Shown: positions 6,098 through 14,341 of the stretch, piece by piece | How positions within the stretch are numbered: position 1 is the first letter of the stretch | How the letters are laid out: each line of letters begins with the position of its first letter | Assembly: GCF_019052655.1 (NCBI RefSeq) | Contig: NZ_JAHQVB010000046.1 | Coordinates: 1 to 16,617, forward strand | Reading direction: 5' to 3' | Source of the DNA: Holdemanella porci | GTDB taxonomy: Bacteria; Bacillota_I; Bacilli_A; Erysipelotrichales; Erysipelotrichaceae | Length of the DNA stretch: 16,617 nucleotides | Notes under the pieces: generated by a model | Databases searched by the model: none | What the model saw: only the letters and a program-made list of their open reading frames with translations | What the model was told of the DNA's origin: nothing | Translations under genes and position numbers: made by a program

Positions 6098-7343
6098 TTT
6101 TATCATTCGTTTGAAGCATTCCTTGAGAACCAAGTGTTCCAATATTTTGAATTGTTTCATCCACACTATGAGCAACGATTCCATCGCCTGCATAGAATTG
6201 TTGCTTATTTTTATACATATAGTACCCCATAATACCAGCATCTACACTAGAAGCAATCTTAGCTGCACAACTAGCCTTAGCCCCATCACAAATCGTACCC
6301 GAAAGGATGGCTAATGCGTTGACAATCGTATGCTGAATTTCTTTATAGGTTCCATTATGTAAATAGGCAATACCAGCACCCGCAGCAGCTCCAGAACTAA
6401 CAGCACCACAAAATGCCGATAAAGTACCAATACCTGTTTTAATGTAAATAGCTGTTAAGTTGGATAAAACCAAAGCACGATACAATTGTTTTTGCGTACA
6501 ATCTAATTCTTTGGCATACACAACAACAGGCACACAACAAGTAATCCCCTGATTTCCACTTCCTGAATTGATCACAACTGGAAGTTCACACCCATTCATT
6601 CTTGCGTCGGATCCAGCCGCCGCATAAGCTTTGGCCCTTGTCTTTACACAATCTGAATCCATATTCAAGATCACATGACCAATGTTTGCACCATACGAAT
6701 TATGAATCCCCTCATTTGCGATGGCCATGTTACAAGCGATTTGACGATCTAGTATTTCTTTTACATCATCAATATCCACAGTTTGTGAAAAATCCCAAAT
6801 CTGTTTCATAATCAAAGCACTGTGATCGGCTTTAAGTTCTAAACTCGTCGTCTTATCTTCAAAAATAACTTGCCAGTTTTTTTCAATTTGTACAATATTC
6901 GTATGCGTATCTACAATACGAACACTGGCATGTTCTTGTTCATAATACACATGGATTTCTAAATCGAATACATGCCCTTGTTCAATGTGCTGTACGGTAA
7001 TATTTGTATTTTGAACATATTCAGGCAATTCTTCAATTTGTTCACGTGTTGCCCTAGAAAGCACTTCAAGTTTTGCGTCGGCATCCCCATATAGAGCTCC
7101 TGCAGCAGCTGCAACTTCAATCCCTTTTAAGCCATTTGTATGAGGTACAATCACACTCTTAACATTTTTTATAATACTGCCACTTGCCTTAACAACAATA
7201 CGATCTGGTAAATGATCTAGCACTTGCGTTGCCTTAGCACACGCATAACTAATCGCAATAGGCTCTGTACAGCCCATAGCCATCACTAATTCTTCTTTTA
7301 ATATTTGTACATAAATCGAATATAATGAATCCTCTTTATTCAT
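6069..7343 (-). CDS. cyuA: L-cysteine desulfidase (CyuA; UPF0597 / serine dehydratase alpha-like family)
   Basis: 424-residue cytosolic enzyme of the UPF0597/YhaM family, characterised as an oxygen-sensitive [4Fe-4S] L-cysteine desulfidase that makes sulfide, pyruvate and ammonia. Automated tools often label it serine dehydratase alpha subunit. Visible marks are MGCTEP with Cys25, the conserved NSGSGNQG (259-266), FCGAVSSG with Cys312, and GTICDGAKASC with Cys352 and Cys359. Cys25, Cys312 and Cys352 are the probable cluster ligands; the 40-residue gap between the last two agrees with what I recall for the archaeal enzyme. It is the last gene of a five-gene operon and overlaps the preceding gene by 8 bp. 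Serine as substrate cannot be excluded. Confidence 0.85.
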   Translation of the reverse strand: MNKEDSLYSIYVQILKEELVMAMGCTEPIAISYACAKATQVLDHLPDRIVVKASGSIIKNVKSVIVPHTNGLKGIEVAAAAGALYGDADAKLEVLSRATREQIEELPEYVQNTNITVQHIEQGHVFDLEIHVYYEQEHASVRIVDTHTNIVQIEKNWQVIFEDKTTSLELKADHSALIMKQIWDFSQTVDIDDVKEILDRQIACNMAIANEGIHNSYGANIGHVILNMDSDCVKTRAKAYAAAGSDARMNGCELPVVINSGSGNQGITCCVPVVVYAKELDCTQKQLYRALVLSNLTAIYIKTGIGTLSAFCGAVSSGAAAGAGIAYLHNGTYKEIQHTIVNALAILSGTICDGAKASCAAKIASSVDAGIMGYYMYKNKQQFYAGDGIVAHSVDETIQNIGTLGSQGMLQTNDKIIEMMISCD

Positions 7344-7953
7344 CTTCTTTCACCCATACACACGCCAATTTGTGATCTTCCATTTCTGTCATGCCAAAAT
7401 AAATTGTATCCTTTTCTTTTACACCAAAATTCTGATGTAAAGCCGTTAATACAGTTCCGTACATCTTTCCATCTTGTATTCCTTCCAGACGAACCCAACA
7501 TGCCTCTACATCTTTTCCTTCGTCTAGAAAATACACCATGATATCATCTGGATACTCTAAATGTCTTGATGGATCCAACTCTTTATATAAACGAAGTTCT
7601 TCTAATTCCTTAGAAACTTCTGTGGCCTTTTCGACCATATCAATCTTATCCTGGAACAATTCCACATTCACATTATCCAAGATTTGAATATCCATTTCCT
7701 GCACATCAAAACGAGGAATCTTGCACGATACACCAATCGGTACAATGCGATATTCAATATTGCGTTTCTTTGTTTCCAAAGCTACGATTTCAAAAATAAA
7801 GCCCGCATTATGATCGATATAACCATACATTAATGCGCCATATAGATTATTTAGCTTTAACCCCATCTTCTCTAAAAGCTTAACCATTTTCATGCCGTGG
7901 ATTTCCACCATTTTCTGATCCATGTCACGAAAACTCATTTCATATACTTTCAT
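7336..7953 (-). CDS. Uncharacterised acidic protein
   Basis: 205-residue soluble protein that I do not recognise with confidence. No signal peptide or membrane segment is apparent. Residues about 1-110 look alpha/beta and residues about 130-205 look beta-rich. The segment with DVEACWVRLEGI and YGTVL followed by VKEKDTIYFGMTE loosely recalls DUF2185/DUF2314-type domains, small domains often seen in paralogous cytosolic or immunity-like proteins. The start codon abuts the stop of the preceding gene (TAG then ATG, no gap), with GGGTGAG as SD inside that gene. The gene overlaps the cysteine desulfidase by 8 bp. Tight coupling on both sides shows it is a real gene; function is unknown. Confidence 0.75.
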   Translation of the reverse strand: MKVYEMSFRDMDQKMVEIHGMKMVKLLEKMGLKLNNLYGALMYGYIDHNAGFIFEIVALETKKRNIEYRIVPIGVSCKIPRFDVQEMDIQILDNVNVELFQDKIDMVEKATEVSKELEELRLYKELDPSRHLEYPDDIMVYFLDEGKDVEACWVRLEGIQDGKMYGTVLTALHQNFGVKEKDTIYFGMTEMEDHKLACVWVKEDE

Positions 7954-8499
7954 CTACTCACCCTCATACACATCTTTTAATTCTTCAAAGTTATATTCCA
8001 ACACCTTATTCAATTCAACGATATCTAAATCTTCATCTACTGGAAAATCCGAAAGTCTCATCTCATTGGCTTCGACATATTCTTTAAACAATTCCATTGA
8101 CTGATAATAATAATTCTGAAACTCTTTAAAACCATCCCATATCGCAAAGCCACGACCATTGACCACATTCGCATCTTCTTCTATATCATCCACTTTTTCA
8201 ACTTGAATTTCAATCTCAAAAGGCTCTTCTAAATCATAAACCATCTTAAATGTATCTCCCTCTTTGAAATCAGGCTGGATTGATGAAGCACAAGGTAACT
8301 TATTAAATTGTTCATCCTCACAATTTGGGCATACAAAAGGGATACCATTCACTTCAATCACAAAGTCCGCATATTCTTCAGACAAATAAGACGCTAATGT
8401 ATAATAAGCTAAATCCGCTAAAGATAATGAGTTAGGTAAACTCATGTATCGATACATTAAATTATTAAACCCCAATACTTCTGTATATACTTTTATCAT
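7954..8499 (-). CDS. pRiA4b ORF-3-like protein with a cysteine cluster
   Basis: 181-residue soluble acidic protein. The first half (MIKVYTEVLG, then LSLADLAYYTLASYL) and the later segments KEGDTFKMVYDLEEPFEIEIQVEKVDDI and NGRGFAIWDGF follow the order of the pRiA4b ORF-3 family: beta strand, helix, Y-D-F-G-D-like strand, LEKI-like strand and a GxG-DD-like end. Cys57, Cys60 and Cys70 (CPNC then PC) suggest a metal-binding knuckle inserted between these blocks. The family is named from a plasmid gene but is widespread on chromosomes; its function is not established. The start overlaps the MscS stop by 4 bp (ATGA). The next gene begins directly after its stop. Confidence 0.7.
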   Translation of the reverse strand: MIKVYTEVLGFNNLMYRYMSLPNSLSLADLAYYTLASYLSEEYADFVIEVNGIPFVCPNCEDEQFNKLPCASSIQPDFKEGDTFKMVYDLEEPFEIEIQVEKVDDIEEDANVVNGRGFAIWDGFKEFQNYYYQSMELFKEYVEANEMRLSDFPVDEDLDIVELNKVLEYNFEELKDVYEGE

Positions 8500-9266
8500 G
8501 ATTGACTTACCTCTACTGAATAATTTCCAAAATGAATATTGGCTTTTCCATACTCTTTAACAAGTTCATAACGAATCTTTGCGAGCATATCAAAACCATC
8601 TAGACTTGTCTTACTTGGAACAACAACACGTAGATCAATGCCGGTTGTAGAAAAATTGATTACTTTTACTTCAATTGGAGTTTCACTTTCAATATCATAT
8701 TCTCCCATTGTCTTGTCAACTAAACTCTTTAAAATATCTATCGCCAAATCAATATCCGTTCCATAAGAAACCTCAATTTCTAAATAGTTATTCTTTCGCG
8801 CATCCTGAAAAAATGCATTTTCAATCGTAGCCGAATTCAATGTTGAGTTTGGCACAATAATACGATTACTTTCATACGTACGAATGATCGTATGACGAAA
8901 ACGAATACTTTCAACATACCCAATCAATTCACCTTGATTGACTTTAATTAAATCGCCCTCGACAAATGGTTTAAATGTTAAAATCATTAAACCACTACAT
9001 AGATTTCCAAAGGCATCTTTAGCAGCAACACCTAAAACTAAGGCAACCACTCCACTGGATGCAGCAAGATAGGACATAATAGGTTTGGTCTGTTCAAATT
9101 GTCCAAGAAAAATCATTCCATTAATAAAAACCAAAACATATTTTATTAATCTGGCAAAACTTGCCTTATTTGTGACATCCTTTTTATATAATACTTTACG
9201 AATTCCTTTATAGATTCCAATAGAAACTATAACAGAACCAATAGTAACAATAACAATTGATTTCAT
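8496..9266 (-). CDS. MscS-family mechanosensitive ion channel
   Basis: 256-residue small-conductance mechanosensitive channel, expected to release solutes on hypo-osmotic shock. There are about three membrane segments (near 2-18, 38-57 and 64-84). The pore-lining helix and adjoining segment GVAAKDAFGNLCSGLMILTF carry the family signature, followed by the beta domain (FVEGDLIKV, then RTYESNRIIVPNSTL) and the C-terminal alpha/beta cytosolic domain to residue 256. The length is close to E. coli MscS. The SD GGAG lies in the last codons of the upstream ArAE gene, with a 5-bp gap between the genes. Membership in an operon with a cysteine desulfidase is unusual. Confidence 0.95.
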   Translation of the reverse strand: MKSIVIVTIGSVIVSIGIYKGIRKVLYKKDVTNKASFARLIKYVLVFINGMIFLGQFEQTKPIMSYLAASSGVVALVLGVAAKDAFGNLCSGLMILTFKPFVEGDLIKVNQGELIGYVESIRFRHTIIRTYESNRIIVPNSTLNSATIENAFFQDARKNNYLEIEVSYGTDIDLAIDILKSLVDKTMGEYDIESETPIEVKVINFSTTGIDLRVVVPSKTSLDGFDMLAKIRYELVKEYGKANIHFGNYSVEVSQS

Positions 9267-9271
9267 CTAAA

Positions 9272-10273
9272 TCATCTCCAATACAATTTTTTCTGTTCCT
9301 CTGTCGTTTGATCAATAAACTTCTTCTTTGTGTATAAAAACTCTTCTAAATCCATATAAATATGTAGAAGCATCGCCTTTGATTCAAATTCAATTCGACT
9401 TTCAGGAAGAGCCTCACTCTGTTTGTCTTTCAACATTTTATGAAGCGAACTAATTTGAGGCTGAGGATCATTTTTTTCATGAATAAACGGAATTAAATAT
9501 TCAATATAATTCGCCAATTCATGCGCCTCTTTTGGCATTTCACGAATCTTTCGAATTTTATAATGCAGCATATGCAGAATATCGCACTGTAAAGCACGCA
9601 TCTCAAAATAACGAATATAATAATCTGGCAAATTCGTAAACGTATTATCCTGATATTCCATCGCAATATGAATATATTTTTCAGCTTGCTCTTTAATATC
9701 CTCTAATTCTTTCCAAATTGTTGTATTTCTTTCCTCACTTTGAATATAATGAACAATTTGATACATCAAGCTCTGAATCTTGTCCTCCATATAAATCATA
9801 CAAGAATTCAAATACTCTTCTTCTCCACTATAATCATGAACCAAATTCAATAAGAATGCGATAATGGCACCAATTAAAATCAAATAAAACTCATTCATCA
9901 TGAAGTGAAGACTAAAATCCAAATAACTCAAGTAATGCACGGCAATCATCGCATTTACACTTAAAGTATTCTGACATTTCATTTTCTCACTATACCCAAC
10001 TAAGCACGCAATCACAAGTCCAAAGGCTATCCAATGGCTTGGAATAAGTTCAAAGAAAATAAAACAGAATAGAATTGTCACAAAGAATGTGGAAATTCTT
10101 CTAAGAACAAGCTTCACCGTCCCCCACTTTGTCGTCAACAAAGACAATAGTGCAATCGTTCCAGCACTTGTTGGATTATCCAACTTAAAAAAGTAGGCTA
10201 ATATAATTGCGATGGCACTTCCTACGCCTATTTTAAGTGATAGTATCAATACTCTTTTTGTTTCTCTTTTCAT
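9272..10273 (-). CDS. Aromatic-acid exporter (ArAE/FUSC-like) family membrane protein
   Basis: 333 residues: an N-terminal hydrophobic half with about four to six membrane helices (between residues 8 and 145, including VLILSLKIGVGSAIAIILAY and FVTILFCFIFFELI), then a largely helical charged cytosolic half (about 150-333). This arrangement and the GVGSAIAIILA-type start match the Gram-positive ArAE_1/DUF939 group with its C-terminal domain. Exported substrates of this group are mostly unknown. It is the first gene of the five-gene operon. No Shine-Dalgarno is visible before the ATG, and a promoter-like -10 box ends 8 bp before it, so translation may be leaderless or start from a longer transcript. 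Family call moderately firm; transport role inferred. Confidence 0.8.
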   Translation of the reverse strand: MKRETKRVLILSLKIGVGSAIAIILAYFFKLDNPTSAGTIALLSLLTTKWGTVKLVLRRISTFFVTILFCFIFFELIPSHWIAFGLVIACLVGYSEKMKCQNTLSVNAMIAVHYLSYLDFSLHFMMNEFYLILIGAIIAFLLNLVHDYSGEEEYLNSCMIYMEDKIQSLMYQIVHYIQSEERNTTIWKELEDIKEQAEKYIHIAMEYQDNTFTNLPDYYIRYFEMRALQCDILHMLHYKIRKIREMPKEAHELANYIEYLIPFIHEKNDPQPQISSLHKMLKDKQSEALPESRIEFESKAMLLHIYMDLEEFLYTKKKFIDQTTEEQKKLYWR

Positions 10274-10281
10274 ATGCTTAC

Positions 10282-10310
10282 ATTTTATGCGAAATCAAAA
10301 AAAAGGACAA
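10282..10310 (-). promoter_or_regulatory. Candidate promoter of the ArAE-MscS-CyuA operon
   Basis: TTGTCC (10310-10305), a 17-bp spacer and TAAAAT (10287-10282) lie just before the ATG at 10273, which would make the mRNA nearly leaderless. An alternative is the extended -10 TGGTATATT further upstream (TATATT at 10347-10342), which would leave a leader of about 60 nt. Confidence 0.45.
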
Positions 10311-10321
10311 TATTAATTGTC
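10306..10321. promoter_or_regulatory. Palindrome overlapping the operon -35 (candidate operator)
   Basis: GACAATATTAATTGTC has perfect 6-bp arms. It overlaps the predicted -35 box of the ArAE operon and could be a regulator site. The regulator is not known. Confidence 0.4.
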
Positions 10322-10352
10322 ACTTCTTATGACTATATAAGAATATACCAGG

Positions 10353-10432
10353 GTTTAGATCTGCTTTAAGATTACATGGGGCAGAGTGCTAGGCAGCTAA
10401 ACAATCGCTCCAAAGTATTTTGGGGCTTTTTT
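10353..10432 (+). ncRNA. Possible small structured RNA ending in a terminator (orphan)
   Basis: On the plus strand GTTTAG (10353-10358) can pair with CTAAAC (10397-10402), enclosing TCTGC (10360-10364) paired with GCAGA (10381-10385). An intrinsic terminator follows at once (10407-10432). The layout recalls a short leader RNA or attenuator, but I match it to no known riboswitch, and only a transposase remnant lies downstream. The terminator arm also resembles an ISL3-type inverted repeat, so this may be an IS end. Confidence 0.25.
10407..10432 (+). terminator. Plus-strand hairpin with T tract
   Basis: GCTCCAAA (10407-10414) pairs with TTTGGGGC (10419-10426) over 8 bp, including one G-T pair, and is followed by six T residues. 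It is a good intrinsic terminator by form, but no plus-strand gene ends here. It could be the degraded left end of an ISL3 element. Confidence 0.5.
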
Positions 10433-10558
10433 AGTGCCAGTAGCTATATATTTGTTGATTTTCAATAAGGTAAATATACGCTATTATAGAAATATAAGAT
10501 TATTGTTGTACATTTATGTTCTTCATTCAGATATAAATGTCTTTCAGGATTATATGAA
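10433..10558. other. Gene-poor AT-rich stretch before the transposase remnant
   Basis: No intact gene is seen. One plus-strand frame stays open from about 10435 to the TGA near 10582 and ends in residues that could be decayed transposase in a shifted frame. The match is too weak to call. Confidence 0.3.
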
Positions 10559-10561
10559 TGA

Positions 10562-10828
10562 AACTCGTATTATTTTGTTTTGAAACGCACCTTTAATTAC
10601 TGTTTTATCGTTTCAAAAGATACAGGAGTAATTACTGTAGAACAGAAAAGAATCAACAATGCACTTGTGGAGAATCGTAATGTGATTATCAAATTAGTTA
10701 CGAAAACAGCCAATGGCTATCGCAACTGGAATCGATTCAGAAATAGATGTATGTTGATCTTAGAAAAAGGTATTGATTTTGAAATCGGCAAGAATAACGG
10801 AAGCATTAAAATAATTGAAAAAAAGACC
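10562..10828 (+). pseudogene. ISL3-family transposase, C-terminal remnant
   Basis: The reading frame opens after a TGA at 10559-10561 and has no good ATG or SD; its first usable start is a TTG at 10580. The residues RINNALVENRNVIIKL, then TANGYRNWNRFRNRCMLIL, match the highly conserved C-terminal block of Firmicute ISL3 transposases (N-G-x-E-G-R-N, then NGY-NF-RFRNR). The N-terminal zinc-finger/HTH region and most of the catalytic DDE domain are missing. About 85 residues are recognisable, ending before a hairpin; the residues translated beyond it (to 10897) are not transposase-like. This is a non-functional scar. Confidence 0.75.
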
Positions 10829-10854
10829 CGGACAACAAAATGTTGTCCGAGCCC
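10818..10854 (-). terminator. Strong minus-strand hairpin terminator in the IS scar
   Basis: The core arms CGGACAACA (10829-10837) and TGTTGTCCG (10841-10849) are perfect over 9 bp. With wobble pairs the stem extends to about 14 bp (10824-10854), and seven T residues follow on the minus strand. It may be the element's own terminator or a second terminator for the beta-glucoside operon. Confidence 0.65.
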
Positions 10855-10908
10855 AATATCAGCTATAAACCGTTTTGGGGTATATGCCGTACCTTAAAAT
10901 CTTGGAGA

Positions 10909-10945
10909 GCAAATTCACCTAACCCCATCCAAATTTATTGCGCCA
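10909..10945. repeat. Possible decayed right end of the ISL3 element
   Basis: The segment ACCTAACCCCATCC followed by AAATTTATTGCGCC resembles the outward end typical of ISL3 elements (CCCCA, AT-rich centre, GCC). A weakly similar inverse copy lies at about 10407-10430. If both are IS ends, the remnant spans roughly 540 bp with a large internal deletion. Confidence 0.25.
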
Positions 10946-10965
10946 ATATAAATTAGTTCAACGCT

Positions 10966-10994
10966 CAAAAAAGGAACCCATATTTGAGTTCCTT
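10966..10994 (-). terminator. Terminator of the beta-glucoside PTS operon
   Basis: On the minus strand AAGGAACTC (10994-10986) pairs with GGGTTCCTT (10979-10971) over 9 bp with one G-T pair, with a 6-nt loop and a T tract ending near 10967. It lies just beyond the stop of the last gene of the operon. Confidence 0.85.
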
Positions 10995-11005
10995 AGTCAT
11001 AAAAT

Positions 11006-12469
<1,464 letters not shown>

Positions 12470-12525
12470 TCATTTCCTCCATATACTAAATTAGGCGCAT
12501 GTATAAATCATTTGCCTATATTTTA

Positions 12526-13971
12526 TTAAGATTCTAAATCTGTCCCTTGTGATTGAATCACTTTTTGATACCAATAGAATGAATCTTTACGGATTCGGGC
12601 ACATTCTTTTGGATCATCATCTGTTCTGTCTACATAAATAAATCCATAACGTTTCTTTACGCCATTACTTGTTGATAATAAATCTAAAGCTGACCATGGA
12701 CAATAAGCCAAAACTTCAACTCCATAATCCATCGCTTTTTTCATCGCCTTAATGTGAGCTCTTAAATAATCGATACGATATTCATCATGAATCTTTCCAT
12801 CTTCCGTTAATTCATCATAAGCTCCTAAACCATTTTCTGTAATCATCAATGGTTTTTCATAACGACAATAAATATCTCGGAAAATATATTCCAATCCTGT
12901 TGGATCAATTGCCCAATCCCAATCAGTAGTATCTAGATTTGGATTTTTACACATTTCAAAGAAACCTGGTTGTGTTTCATATCCTGACATTTCACCTTTT
13001 TTACCAGAACGATTTACACCCGCAAAACAAATTTCTTTTCCTTCACCTTCAGGGCATGCCTTTGCACATTCACTTGCATAATAATTCAATGCCAAGAAAT
13101 CTGAATATCCTTCTTTAATCAATTCCATATCTCCAGGTTCAATTTTTGGTGCCATCCCCGTTTTTTCCAAATAAATCATAGCTGACTTTGTATAATGACC
13201 CTTGAAATAAATATCTAAATAATATTGATTATGTAGATCGTTCGCGTTTTGAGCAGCCATTACATCTTCTGGTTTTGATGTTAATGGATAAACTGGAGCA
13301 TAACCAATGGCAGCACCAACTAGTCCATTTGGAACCAATTCATGTACTAGCTTACATGCGATTGCATGTGCTAAATTCATATGATGATTAATTTGATAAC
13401 GAATTTGATTATTACCCTTATATTTTTCTGGAATATAACACTTCTGTTCGATAAACTGAACGATAATGCTTTGCTCATTGATTGTTGTCCAATATTTTAC
13501 TTTATCCTTAAATTCATTGATGACATATCGAGCATAGTATTCAAAATCTTTTACAACTTCTCGACTGATCCAACCATCATACTTATCCACTAATGCCATT
13601 GGTAAATCGTAGTGATATAAAGTTACAATTGGTTCAATATCATTTGCCTTTAGTTCATCAATTAAATCACGATAATATTGAATACCCTCTTCATTAACAG
13701 GGCCTGTTCCATCTGGGAACACTCTGGACCACGCAATTGAGAAACGATATGCTTTAAATCCCATTTCTTTCATTAAAGCAACGTCTTCTTTATAATGATG
13801 ATATTCATCACTTGCGATTTCTGCAGTCGCAAAGCCAAATTTTTCGTAACTATCTTTATTAATAACATCTTGTTGGCTTAATTTTTTACCATGAGTAGTT
13901 GCTGCACCTTCTACTTGATAAGCACTAGTAGCAGCTCCCCATAAAAATTCTTTAGGAAATTTATTATCCAT
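12526..13971 (-). CDS. GH1 6-phospho-beta-glucosidase
   Basis: 481-residue cytosolic GH1 enzyme that cleaves PTS-imported 6-phospho-beta-glucosides such as cellobiose-6-phosphate into glucose-6-phosphate and an aglycone or sugar. The N-terminal signature FLWGAATSAYQVEGA (9-23) is complete, the acid/base is in TINEQS (Glu166), and the nucleophile is in ITENG (Glu379). Ser433, Lys440 and Tyr442 (KKRYG) form the 6-phosphate pocket. The start has a strong SD (AGGAGG, 8 nt) that overlaps the stop of the IIA gene 12 bp upstream, so it is cotranscribed with the PTS. It is clearly diverged from the downstream GH1, which points to different substrates rather than a recent duplication. Confidence 0.95.
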   Translation of the reverse strand: MDNKFPKEFLWGAATSAYQVEGAATTHGKKLSQQDVINKDSYEKFGFATAEIASDEYHHYKEDVALMKEMGFKAYRFSIAWSRVFPDGTGPVNEEGIQYYRDLIDELKANDIEPIVTLYHYDLPMALVDKYDGWISREVVKDFEYYARYVINEFKDKVKYWTTINEQSIIVQFIEQKCYIPEKYKGNNQIRYQINHHMNLAHAIACKLVHELVPNGLVGAAIGYAPVYPLTSKPEDVMAAQNANDLHNQYYLDIYFKGHYTKSAMIYLEKTGMAPKIEPGDMELIKEGYSDFLALNYYASECAKACPEGEGKEICFAGVNRSGKKGEMSGYETQPGFFEMCKNPNLDTTDWDWAIDPTGLEYIFRDIYCRYEKPLMITENGLGAYDELTEDGKIHDEYRIDYLRAHIKAMKKAMDYGVEVLAYCPWSALDLLSTSNGVKKRYGFIYVDRTDDDPKECARIRKDSFYWYQKVIQSQGTDLES

Positions 13972-13983
13972 GTATATTGCCTC

Positions 13984-14316
13984 CTACATATTACTTTTTA
14001 TTATTTTTAAAATATCAATCATCTCTGTACTCATATTGATTTCAGACATAATTGTCATTAAAGTATCTTGAGCATGGGCAAACAACATTGAATATTCATA
14101 CTTTTCCCCGCTCATTTCATTTTGCACTGTCTCTGTTTGAGCTTTGTGAGCTAACGTAATACACTCATTTGCCTGTTTCATCTCTTCTTGTGCTAAATCA
14201 AAGTCAAATTGTTTAGCTGCCTTTAAAGCTTCCGTTGCATGATTTCGAGCATCTCCAGCATGCAAAATAATCTGCATCGCCACTTGTACTAATTCATTTT
14301 GTTCATCCATACTCAT
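13984..14316 (-). CDS. PTS lactose/cellobiose-family IIA component
   Basis: 110-residue cytosolic phosphocarrier that takes phosphate from HPr and passes it to IIB. The fold is three helices. The motif LFAHAQDTLMT carries the probable phosphorylated His81, equivalent to His78 of the staphylococcal lactose IIA; the second histidine of that protein (QDHLMT) is Thr here. GDARNHATEAL (21-31) is the conserved first-helix segment. Two Met codons are possible: Met1 lies only 4 nt after the AGAGG SD, whereas Met3 lies 10 nt after it, so the protein may begin at Met3. It sits between IIC (25 bp upstream) and the first GH1 gene (12 bp downstream). Confidence 0.93.
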   Translation of the reverse strand: MSMDEQNELVQVAMQIILHAGDARNHATEALKAAKQFDFDLAQEEMKQANECITLAHKAQTETVQNEMSGEKYEYSMLFAHAQDTLMTIMSEINMSTEMIDILKIIKSNM

Positions 14317-14341
14317 ACTACCTCTCTATTATTTTTCTAAT

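Noticed and set aside
7954..8499. pRiA4b ORF-3-like gene as evidence of a plasmid or transposon
   Set aside because: The family is common on chromosomes, and the gene is embedded in a coupled operon with no transposase or inverted repeats around it.
10353..10402. tRNA or known riboswitch at this site
   Set aside because: There is no cloverleaf, no CCA-type end, and none of the conserved blocks of riboswitch classes I can recall.
10829..10897. C-terminal tail of the transposase-like frame as part of a real protein
   Set aside because: It translates through a terminator hairpin and is not transposase-like, so the open frame beyond about 10828 is fortuitous.
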